Below are positions 33,745 through 41,883 of a stretch of DNA of 64,000 nucleotides, piece by piece. The notes beneath the pieces were generated by a model. That model was not told where the DNA came from. It searched no databases and saw only the letters and a list, made by a program, of their open reading frames with translations. The stretch lies in NCBI GenBank assembly GCA_017453065.1, contig JAFTKW010000014.1, positions 1 through 64,000 on the forward strand, given 5' to 3'. Source of the DNA: Lachnospiraceae bacterium. GTDB taxonomy: Bacteria; Bacillota; Clostridia; Lachnospirales; Lachnospiraceae. Both the position numbers and the translations under genes were made by a program. Each line of letters begins with the position of its first letter. Position 1 is the first letter of the stretch.

Positions 33745-34410
33745 ATGTCTTTCTTTAAACCTAATTATAAACCAGCAAATGAAAGCTATCAATACCCCCT
33801 ATCTCGCTCCTTCCTGTACCCTGACATAGAGCTTGTTTGTGATGTGCATTTTTCTAACCGCAAGTCCATCACGATACAAATTAAAGAGGATTTGACCATT
33901 CACGTAAGGGCGCCACTCTATACGAAACCTAAGCAGGTCAATACTTTTATTGAAAGTCACAAATCCTGGATATATGAAAAATGGATTGCCTTAAAAGAAA
34001 AAATCCCAGTGAAGGAACCGCTCTCTCCATCAGAAATGAAACGTGCAGAGGCACTGGAACGCAAATTCCGAAAGGCTGCCAAAGAGTATATCCCATATAG
34101 AGTAGAATATTTCCATCAATTTACCGGTGGCAATTACACCTCTATCACTATTCGCGACCAAAAAAGTCGCTGGGGCAGTTGCTCTTCCAGAGGAACTCTC
34201 TCCTTTAATTATAGACTGATGATGGCCCCAACTCATATCCTAGACTATGTGGTGGTTCACGAGCTATGCCACCTAACACATATGAATCATTCCAAAGAGT
34301 TTTGGTCCATGGTGGAATCCATCATTCCGGATTACAAAGAATGTAAGAAGTGGCTAAAAGAGCATGGAAATGAGTTGTCTATTGAAGCCTATTTAGCGAA
34401 GTATAATTAA
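33745..34410 (+). CDS. YgjP/WLM-type metallopeptidase-like protein
   Basis: A 221-residue protein of the YgjP (DUF45) family. It has SRWGSCSSRGTLSFNYRLM and a C-terminal VVHELCHLTHMNHSKEFW with an HExxH zinc motif. The family is metallopeptidase-like; its cellular role is not settled. The ATG at 33745 is chosen for AAAAGGA upstream; a 25-residue upstream extension in frame lacks a ribosome site. It ends at a shared terminator. Confidence 0.9.
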   Translation: MSFFKPNYKPANESYQYPLSRSFLYPDIELVCDVHFSNRKSITIQIKEDLTIHVRAPLYTKPKQVNTFIESHKSWIYEKWIALKEKIPVKEPLSPSEMKRAEALERKFRKAAKEYIPYRVEYFHQFTGGNYTSITIRDQKSRWGSCSSRGTLSFNYRLMMAPTHILDYVVVHELCHLTHMNHSKEFWSMVESIIPDYKECKKWLKEHGNELSIEAYLAKYN

Positions 34411-34456
34411 AAACCTAGGTTGCTTTTCCTTAAAGAAAAAACAACCTAGGTTTTTT
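34408..34456. terminator. Bidirectional terminator
   Basis: A 13-bp stem AAAACCTAGGTTG/CAACCTAGGTTTT with a 19-nt loop and T runs on both strands. It ends the YgjP-type gene (plus) and the six-gene operon 34504-44241 (minus). Confidence 0.9.
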
Positions 34457-34503
34457 ATTTTGTTTACTTAAAATTATTCCGTTGTATCAACCATTGTAAG
34501 AGC

Positions 34504-36834
34504 TTAGCGATTCTCATCCACATAGAGCTGAACTCTGTTTTGGATAATATCTACCACTTCGTCTACACTCTTTTGTCCAGAATAGAAACCTTCCACTTCC
34601 TCCTGAATGATATTGGTAATATCTTCATCATAGAAGTTGACTTTTGTTACAGAAGTTATAAAGTCATACAAGTCCTGAATCTCTTCCTGACTCATAGGCT
34701 CAAGAATAATGGACTCACCATTCATCCAGTAGGTGTATTCCTCTTCATGGACCTCGCCGTTTTCGTCGGTCCAAGTTGGTTTCTTGGTGGCTACCTCAGA
34801 TTTGCTCCACCAAGTTTCTATGTGAACTGGGAAATTATAAACTGTCTCTTGGTATTCTGGAGTCAAGTAGTAACGAAGGAATTCCCATGCGCCATCCTTT
34901 TCTGCCTTGGTTGTGATTGCATACTGGTTGCTTGCATAAATGTTAGAACCATTTCTGTCTTCCGTAGGATAACCAATGTAAACGATTGGCTCTCCAAACA
35001 TACCATGCTGATTGTAAACTAAGGAGTCAAAGCTATACACGCTCTGGTTTGCTGCCAAAGTAGTGCCATCTCTGTACTGTGTCTCATATTTGTTCCAGAT
35101 ATCTGGGTCATCATAGTTGATGTTTGCCTCCTCTGGAAGAGAAGCAACATAAGTCAGTACATCTTTAAAACTCTGTGAATTGAAGTTACATAATCCAGTA
35201 TTTAAATCAACATACTGAGTGAGACAATTGTTAATCAATGTATATCCCTGACTATTTCTATTTTCATCAAAGGCAAAGAATGATGTGCCTTCTGGCTTGG
35301 AGTTAAGAATCTCCATCGCCTCTTGCATAGTCCAACCAGTCATATCTCCCACGTCAGATTTCTTCACAACAACCGTGTTCACCTGGAACTGAGGAACAAT
35401 ACAGTAAAGCTCCCCATTTCTGCTGAAGGCTTCAAACACATTTGCAAAATAGTCTTCTCTATTTAACTCTGGATCATTGTCAATAAACTCATAAATATCA
35501 GCAAAGAGCCCCTTGGAAATATAACTCTCGATAGGCATATTCTGATCCAGAACCATCATATCTGGAATCTTACCAGCCAAGATGTCGTTGTTCAGTCTGG
35601 TATATCCAGCTGTGTAGTCTTCTTCTGTAGCATACTGGCTGTAATCTTCCACTGAAATTCTATAAAGTTCACTTGTCTTGTTAAAGTCAATGATTCTCTT
35701 TTTCAGTCTGCTGTCCATCCAATAACAAGCAATTGTCAATGCCTTTTTGTCTGGAATAGTAGATGGGTCCACATAATCAAACACGCCAATGCGAGTCATA
35801 TAATCCGTTGTATCATAGTAGGAACCCATAAACTGTGTATCACTGATTTCAATGAAATTGTTCACATCATAGCCTACAAAATCAGAATTAATATAGTTCA
35901 TCATCATTTTAGGCTCTGTCATCTCAGTATCGAAATCAAAGTAATAAAAACCTGTGTTAGATCTGGACAGCATTAAGTCATGGGTTTTGCTAGAATAGAA
36001 ACTGTAGTTATTCAAGCTAAATGGCAATTCAATTGCCTCTCCAATCACACCAGATTCTACATCATAGGGATGAATGTGTCTGGACATCCAGTCCTCGGTC
36101 CATTTAACAACATAAACCTGATTACCCTTGCCAACAAAGAAGTTGTTGACCATATCCATGCCTTCCACTTCGGCCTTTTTGATCAAATTTCCCTGTGAAT
36201 CATACAAAGAAAGAAAACCTGTATTGTCTTTTATTAACAGTTTTCCATCTGCCAGTGCAATAAAGGTATCTGCATAGTACCATTCTTCTGGCTTGGAAGG
36301 ATCATTGAGCTGAGTTTTAAAAAGCTTTTTCCCTTCTAAATCCCAGCCTACCAGATTGACCTCTCTTTGATACATTCCGTTTTCATCCATCTGTTCATAG
36401 TTTTCATAGTTCATAATTCCAAAGAAACCATGTTCTGTGAACTGAAGGTTATTGAAATAAGTGTATACATTACCTGTTCCTGATATTTGTTCCATCCCCT
36501 CGATTGGTGTAGAGTTCACACCAGTGCCATCCAAGTTCATGGTCTTAAGAGCATAGCTGGTATTGCTAAACCACATTTCCGTTTCTTCATCTATACCATA
36601 AGAATTTGTGGTCTCCACCATATAAACTTTACCATCCACATAACCGATGGCATTGAAGTTTACATCTCCATTATCGGACTGCTGCGCCACATAAATCTCA
36701 GTACTCTTATATACACCCTGCTTTACAGCCTCCATATCTACTCTATCTTGTTCACTTTCTTTACCACAGCCGGCCAGGGAAAGTATCATAACCATAGCCA
36801 GTCCAAGGCTAAGTATTCTCTTAAAATTGTTCAT
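34504..36834 (-). CDS. Lipoprotein: beta-propeller-like domain plus solute-binding domain
   Basis: A 776-residue surface lipoprotein with lipobox SLAGCG. The first half (about 40-350) is made of repeating short strands with aromatic/Asp motifs (FISLYDSQGNL-like, YVVKWTEDW), as in a beta-propeller. The second half (about 355-770) matches family-1 sugar-type binding proteins, with YTAGYTRLNNDILAGKIPDMMVLD and GAWEFLRYYLTPE. It is homologous to the protein at 41884-44241, with a similar C-terminus (VQLYVDE). It is the last gene of the operon. The ligand is unknown. The ATG at 36834 (six codons into the longest frame) has GAGGGA upstream. Confidence 0.82.
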   Translation of the reverse strand: MNNFKRILSLGLAMVMILSLAGCGKESEQDRVDMEAVKQGVYKSTEIYVAQQSDNGDVNFNAIGYVDGKVYMVETTNSYGIDEETEMWFSNTSYALKTMNLDGTGVNSTPIEGMEQISGTGNVYTYFNNLQFTEHGFFGIMNYENYEQMDENGMYQREVNLVGWDLEGKKLFKTQLNDPSKPEEWYYADTFIALADGKLLIKDNTGFLSLYDSQGNLIKKAEVEGMDMVNNFFVGKGNQVYVVKWTEDWMSRHIHPYDVESGVIGEAIELPFSLNNYSFYSSKTHDLMLSRSNTGFYYFDFDTEMTEPKMMMNYINSDFVGYDVNNFIEISDTQFMGSYYDTTDYMTRIGVFDYVDPSTIPDKKALTIACYWMDSRLKKRIIDFNKTSELYRISVEDYSQYATEEDYTAGYTRLNNDILAGKIPDMMVLDQNMPIESYISKGLFADIYEFIDNDPELNREDYFANVFEAFSRNGELYCIVPQFQVNTVVVKKSDVGDMTGWTMQEAMEILNSKPEGTSFFAFDENRNSQGYTLINNCLTQYVDLNTGLCNFNSQSFKDVLTYVASLPEEANINYDDPDIWNKYETQYRDGTTLAANQSVYSFDSLVYNQHGMFGEPIVYIGYPTEDRNGSNIYASNQYAITTKAEKDGAWEFLRYYLTPEYQETVYNFPVHIETWWSKSEVATKKPTWTDENGEVHEEEYTYWMNGESIILEPMSQEEIQDLYDFITSVTKVNFYDEDITNIIQEEVEGFYSGQKSVDEVVDIIQNRVQLYVDENR

Positions 36835-36854
36835 CCTTTTTCTCCCTCTCATTG

Positions 36855-38036
36855 CTATTTCTTGCCGTTCTTCTTTTTCTTAATTCTCTCTTTTCTGCTC
36901 TCCACCTTGATGACTCCAAGTCCATCAAATTCTTTGTCTTTCCTGCGTTCTTCTTTCTTCGCAAGTTTTTTTGCCCTCAGCTTTTCCAAGAAGCGCTCCC
37001 ATTTATCTTTTAGTTTCAAGTATACACTCTTGGAAGTCCATGTGCGTCTTACCCATGCTCTTCTCAAGGCAACTATCACCAAGACAAATGGATATAAGAA
37101 AAACAAAAGTGCTACAAACAAAAGGGTGGCTAATATATCTTCATAACCCCTAGCTACATTTTCCCAATAAGGATAAATAATTGCCTTGCCGTTCATGGAT
37201 CTGGTTCCAAACTCTCCAATGGTCTGAAGCAAAGAAATCAAACCATATCTGCTGGTGTTTTCTATGATTTCGCTTTCTGCTTCATCACTTGCCAATTCTT
37301 CTTTTACATAATTAAATGCAAAGTTTTTGACAGGGTTGGGCATTACGATCTCATAGCAACAGATAGAATTTGCACGGCCATAACTTACCAGCGTATTGTA
37401 TGAAACATAAACTACGGAGCTTTTCAGTCCCGCCGCCTCAGACAGTCTGTCCTGTTGTCTCTCTATTACACCAGTAATAATATGAGGCACGCCTTTGATT
37501 GTAATAATCTGACCAGCTATATCATTAGAGCCAAAAAGCTGCCAGGCTACCTCCTCATCTACTACACAATAATCCTGCATTACATCGTTTCCAGAAAAAT
37601 ATGCTCCTGATACCAGTTTCAGTGGATGGAATTGAAAAAACTCTCCGCCCACGCCTATGGCACTCACAGACACATTCTTGTCGCCACGTTCCAAGGTAAT
37701 GGTGCCTGTGGCACTGTAAGAGTCAATCCATAGTCTGGAATCTGGATTGGTGGAAGTATTCGTGATAGAAGCCTCCACCAATGCACTATCTAATCCGTGC
37801 TCAAAAAATAGGATTTCGTTCTCGGTCACTCCTCTATTTTCAGAAAAGAAAACACTGACCTGAGCCGCTCTATTTTCCTCTGAGTATGACCAGCGTTCTG
37901 CCATATTTTGAGTATCCTGTGCACCAGCCATGCATTTGATGACTAGCAAAAGAATGCCACAAATCAAGGCTGATATCAGACCACTGATGGAAACAAGCAG
38001 AAATGCAGGAGAAAGTCTCAATCTTCCTCTTTTCAT
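36855..38036 (-). CDS. MacB-like ectodomain membrane protein
   Basis: A 393-residue protein. TM1 is at about 12-35. An extracytoplasmic region (about 45-300) resembles the MacB periplasmic core, with VVDEEVAWQLFGSNDIAGQIITIKG and VSYNTLVSYG segments. TM2 is at about 312-335, followed by a highly basic Lys/Arg tail. Unlike true FtsX/MacB permeases it has two membrane helices, not four, and no MacB ATPase is encoded nearby. It follows the HlyD-like adaptor by 11 bp, as macB follows macA. It is an atypical member; function unknown. Confidence 0.72.
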   Translation of the reverse strand: MKRGRLRLSPAFLLVSISGLISALICGILLLVIKCMAGAQDTQNMAERWSYSEENRAAQVSVFFSENRGVTENEILFFEHGLDSALVEASITNTSTNPDSRLWIDSYSATGTITLERGDKNVSVSAIGVGGEFFQFHPLKLVSGAYFSGNDVMQDYCVVDEEVAWQLFGSNDIAGQIITIKGVPHIITGVIERQQDRLSEAAGLKSSVVYVSYNTLVSYGRANSICCYEIVMPNPVKNFAFNYVKEELASDEAESEIIENTSRYGLISLLQTIGEFGTRSMNGKAIIYPYWENVARGYEDILATLLFVALLFFLYPFVLVIVALRRAWVRRTWTSKSVYLKLKDKWERFLEKLRAKKLAKKEERRKDKEFDGLGVIKVESRKERIKKKKNGKK

Positions 38037-38047
38037 CTTGTTTCTCC

Positions 38048-39976
38048 TTAATCAGGCAGTCTTACAAGCTGTCCCTCTTCTACAGGTTTAGTTGCTGTTG
38101 TAATAACTGGTTCCCATCCGTAGATACCACCAGTAATGGCAGATTGTGTTTCATCAGATGCTACCACCTGCACATCTGCTCTCACTGCTTTGTATCGGTT
38201 GCCAAGTGGACTAGAGCTCTGTTCAACAATTAAAATAAACTTACCATTGTTGTCTTCTCTGATTGCACTGTTAGGAACAATCATGTCATAATTAGAGCTC
38301 TTCTGTCCAACAGAAAGGCTTAAGGATTGACCTGCTGTCAAATCGCCTTCCAGTTCAAAGGTCAGAAGTTTCTTCTTGGTTGGGTCAGATGTATCTGGTC
38401 TGATAGAAACCAGTTTTGCTGTGATATCATCATACCACCAGGAATTGTAAAGTTCAGCAGGATCTCCCACCGCTACTCTCTTTGCCTGTTCATTGGTAAC
38501 AGAGAAACTAAGTGTGAAGCCTTTTCCGGCTGGCTGAATTACTACAACTGGAGTATTTGGATCTGTGCTCTGTCCAGAGCTTACATTAACTGCAGTTACG
38601 CGGCCTGCCACTTCGGCTGTGATGGTTGCTCCCTGAGTCTTTGCCACAATCTCATCCACAATGGCCTGCTGTGCATCAATGGCAACCACATGCTCACTCA
38701 TAGCCTTCTCTGTATCAATCTGGCTCATCAAGACAGAATATTCTTGCTGTTTGTCAGCCAGATTCTTCTGGTGTACTGATAGATTGTACTGTGCAGTTGC
38801 CAACTGATTCTGTAAGTTGGTTACAGTTGCACTTGCATTGGCATTGGCACTCTGTACCTGAAGTTTCGCTACCTCAAGTTCATTTTCTCTGGTTACCACC
38901 AAGGCTTCGTATTTCTCTATATTCGCTGTTGCGGTATCCACCTTATTTTGTGCATTGGTTACCGCTGTCTCTGCTGCTGTTTTTTCATTGGTTAATTTAG
39001 TCACGTTTGTAGTCGCAGTATTTAAGGCAGTCTGAGCTGTGGAAAGTTCTGATTGAGCAGTAGTTAATAATCCCTTCTTTGTGCTCAACGTTTCCTGTGC
39101 AGCTTGAAGTGCCGCCAAAGCATCCGCTTCTTCCTGTGTGCCTGCTCCTTGTAATGCATCGTAGTTAGCCTGCGCAGCATCTACCGCCGCCTGTGCTGTA
39201 TCTACTTCTCCCTGGGCATTGGTCACTGCCTGAGCTTTTTCATCCACCAATGTCTGTGCACTAGCCTGCTCGCCTTGAGCGGTAGTAAGAGCATCTGTCT
39301 TAGCAGTCAAATTGGTCTGTGCATTAGCAAGCGCTGTGTCTGCTGCAGGTTTGTTTACCGTTTCTTCTTTCAAAAGAGCAGCCTTGGCATCTGCAAGTGC
39401 TTTTTCCTGTGCTGCTGTAGAATAAGTCACACCACTCATGGAAATCTGTGATGTCAAAGCATCTACCCAAGTCTGTGCCTCTTCCACTTTTACTTCCAGT
39501 TCATCTATTTCTTTAAGTAAACTCTGTGTCTTTTTAGAAAAAGTTTCCTGAGAAGTAAATTTGCCATTCTGCATATTCTTCAAAAGTGTAGCATCACTTA
39601 TTTTCAAAAGAGCCGCATCTCGATTATTTTTAAGTACTGTCAAGGCAGCTAAGGCATCCTTCAGTTCCTGGCTCTCAGTATCCTCCAAAACCATCAGGAT
39701 ATCTCCCTTTTGTACATTGCTGCCAACTCTCACTTCTACGCTGGCAACTTTACGGCTTTCTTTCACTTCCACCATATATGGATCGCCGCTCTCTACCGTG
39801 CCAGTACCTCTAATCTTGGCAGTGATAGTGCCTGAAGTAATATACTGCGTTGCCACCTCTGGCAGAGAATAATTCATAATTGTATTTGAAAAGAAGGTCA
39901 GCACCAGCATAACTGACAAAAAGACTATAGCAGCGCTTTTGACCCACTCTCTTTTCTTTCTATTTTCTTCGTTCAT
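38048..39976 (-). CDS. HlyD/MacA-type adaptor with very long coiled-coil hairpin
   Basis: A 642-residue membrane-fusion-type protein. A signal anchor at about 13-32 is followed by the first lipoyl half (GTGTVESGDPYMVEV, VEVRVGSNVQKGDILMVLED). An Ala/Gln/Thr-rich coiled coil spans about 110-440, and the second lipoyl half reads ITAEVAGRVTAVNVSSGQS. A beta-barrel and membrane-proximal domain follow. MacA coiled coils are about a third of this length. In a Gram-positive there is no outer membrane to span, so the hairpin presumably crosses the wall; that is inference. It lies between sugar permeases and a MacB-like gene. Confidence 0.85.
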   Translation of the reverse strand: MNEENRKKREWVKSAAIVFLSVMLVLTFFSNTIMNYSLPEVATQYITSGTITAKIRGTGTVESGDPYMVEVKESRKVASVEVRVGSNVQKGDILMVLEDTESQELKDALAALTVLKNNRDAALLKISDATLLKNMQNGKFTSQETFSKKTQSLLKEIDELEVKVEEAQTWVDALTSQISMSGVTYSTAAQEKALADAKAALLKEETVNKPAADTALANAQTNLTAKTDALTTAQGEQASAQTLVDEKAQAVTNAQGEVDTAQAAVDAAQANYDALQGAGTQEEADALAALQAAQETLSTKKGLLTTAQSELSTAQTALNTATTNVTKLTNEKTAAETAVTNAQNKVDTATANIEKYEALVVTRENELEVAKLQVQSANANASATVTNLQNQLATAQYNLSVHQKNLADKQQEYSVLMSQIDTEKAMSEHVVAIDAQQAIVDEIVAKTQGATITAEVAGRVTAVNVSSGQSTDPNTPVVVIQPAGKGFTLSFSVTNEQAKRVAVGDPAELYNSWWYDDITAKLVSIRPDTSDPTKKKLLTFELEGDLTAGQSLSLSVGQKSSNYDMIVPNSAIREDNNGKFILIVEQSSSPLGNRYKAVRADVQVVASDETQSAITGGIYGWEPVITTATKPVEEGQLVRLPD

Positions 39977-39991
39977 CTCTCTATCCTCCTG

Positions 39992-40945
39992 TTAGCCCTT
40001 AATTCCGCCTTGGTAAGTAATACCTTCGATAAGATATTCTTCACCATACAAAAATACAAACAACGTTGGAATCATGTATATGGTCGCTACCGCAAACGCT
40101 AGACCAATTTCGCCGGAATTAATCTTGCTTAAAAATACGGACAACGGATGCATTTCCGAATCCGAAAGCAAAATAAGTGGCTGTTCAACCATGTTCCAAT
40201 AATCAATAAATACCAAAATTGCCGCGGAGCAAAGGGCGCCTTTGCAAAGTGGCATACAAACCAGTCTAAATATCTGTATCTCTCCCGCTCCATCAATCTG
40301 AGCCGCCTCTATCACAGAATTGGGTATTCGTCTCATAAACTTAGTAAGCAGGAATACCGCAAATGGCGAAAAGATACCGGGAAGCCATATAGCCCATTTG
40401 GTATCCAATATATTCAGCCAATCTGACACTAGATAGTTTGGCACCAAAGTTACCTGATAAGGCATCAACATCAAAATGATATATGCAAAAAAGATAATCT
40501 CTCTCAATCTTCCTCTATATCTAGTAAACCCATAGGCTGCCAGAGAAGCCACCAAAAGCTGGAAAAAGACAATTGGTCCCACCAATATCACAGAGTTCCA
40601 GAACTTTAGCAAATACTCTGGACTTTTGAACAATACCGTAATGTACTGCCCAAAGGAAACCATATCAGGAATAAATTTTAGGTTTACTTTTTCTGAAATA
40701 TAAACCTTTCCTCCCGTTTCTGTAGTCGCAAAAACGGTTCCATAGTTGGAGGAAATCTCCGCCTGTGTCATAAAGGAATTTGTGATTGTAAGTACAATAG
40801 GTGTCAAGAACAATATTGCAAAGAAAGCCGCCAGTACAGTTAAAAATACAATATTGGCTTTAGAAAGTGCTTTCTTTCGACTATGCTTTCTCTTTGCTTT
40901 GTTCGCCAGCATTTCTGCTGGAGTAAGTAATACATTCTTTCTCAT
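39992..40945 (-). CDS. Sugar-type ABC permease, MalG-like
   Basis: A 317-residue permease with six membrane helices and the coupling loop VIEAAQIDGAGEIQIFRLVCMP. It has the MalG-type C-terminus YLIEGITYQGGIKG. Residues about 60-95 form an enlarged outer loop. It overlaps the next permease gene by 4 bp. No ATPase is encoded in the operon, so a shared MsmX/UgpC-type ATPase elsewhere would be needed; this is common in Firmicutes. Confidence 0.92.
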   Translation of the reverse strand: MRKNVLLTPAEMLANKAKRKHSRKKALSKANIVFLTVLAAFFAILFLTPIVLTITNSFMTQAEISSNYGTVFATTETGGKVYISEKVNLKFIPDMVSFGQYITVLFKSPEYLLKFWNSVILVGPIVFFQLLVASLAAYGFTRYRGRLREIIFFAYIILMLMPYQVTLVPNYLVSDWLNILDTKWAIWLPGIFSPFAVFLLTKFMRRIPNSVIEAAQIDGAGEIQIFRLVCMPLCKGALCSAAILVFIDYWNMVEQPLILLSDSEMHPLSVFLSKINSGEIGLAFAVATIYMIPTLFVFLYGEEYLIEGITYQGGIKG

Positions 40946-41856
40946 CCTTCCACATCCTTTCCGTAGATACCCTCTACTAAGAACATGATACCGATGAGCA
41001 CTATCATAACCAAGGACATAAGAATCGCCGCCGCAGAAAGTTTCTGGTAATCCAGAGACTTAAACATGTTGTTCATAAAATGCTGCATCATGTATAACGT
41101 GTCGTATGGTCTGTCTCCCGTCAAAAGATACACCTCTCTAAATACCTTGAAGGAGTTGATCAGTGACATAATCGTTACAAACAAAATTGTGGAGGACAAA
41201 TATCTCATTTTTATGTAGAAAAAGGTTTGCAGAGGTGATGCACTTTCCAGCTTCGCCACTTCAATAATGTCCTTCGGAATACTTGCCAAGGCAGCCATAA
41301 AAAGAATCATATTGTATCCTAAGTTCTTCCACAAAAACAAGATGACTACCACAATCTGTGAATATTGAGACTTCATCCAGTCAATTTTTCCACCGCCTAG
41401 AGCAATCAATACCTCATTCACTGCTCCATTGTAGTGGAACAACACCTGCCATATTAATACGATAGACGCCACTGGAACCATCATTGGACTCAAGAAAAAG
41501 GTTCTGAACTGACTTCTAAAGGGAAGTTTGCGCTCCAAAATAATGGCAAGTAACAATGACAAAACAACCGCCAGCGGAACGGATACTGCTGAAAACTTCA
41601 GCGTATTGATAGCCGCTTTTTTGAAGGCAGCATTTTTAAGAACCATCTGAAAGTTCTTCAAAAATACAAAGTCTCCACTCAGCGGATTGTCAATCATAGA
41701 ATAATAAATGACTACAATAAACGGAATTACAAAAAAGACCAGAACGCCAAGAAAGCTAGGGGTTAAAAATAACCCCGAGCTTCTCTTTTCCTTTTTTAAC
41801 TTCTTTGAAAGCTTACGCCGTATACTTAATTTCTTTTTTTCTTTTAAGGCATTCAA
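40942..41856 (-). CDS. Sugar-type ABC permease, MalF-like
   Basis: A 304-residue permease. A Lys/Arg-rich N-terminus (about 1-28) precedes six membrane helices. The coupling loop reads IEVAKLESASPLQTFFYIKM. It is the partner of the MalG-like gene, whose start overlaps its 3' end by 4 bp (ATGA-type coupling). It follows the lipoprotein gene 41884-44241 after 27 bp. Confidence 0.92.
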   Translation of the reverse strand: MNALKEKKKLSIRRKLSKKLKKEKRSSGLFLTPSFLGVLVFFVIPFIVVIYYSMIDNPLSGDFVFLKNFQMVLKNAAFKKAAINTLKFSAVSVPLAVVLSLLLAIILERKLPFRSQFRTFFLSPMMVPVASIVLIWQVLFHYNGAVNEVLIALGGGKIDWMKSQYSQIVVVILFLWKNLGYNMILFMAALASIPKDIIEVAKLESASPLQTFFYIKMRYLSSTILFVTIMSLINSFKVFREVYLLTGDRPYDTLYMMQHFMNNMFKSLDYQKLSAAAILMSLVMIVLIGIMFLVEGIYGKDVEG

Positions 41857-41883
41857 TTTTGAAAGCCCTCCTTATGCTAATCA

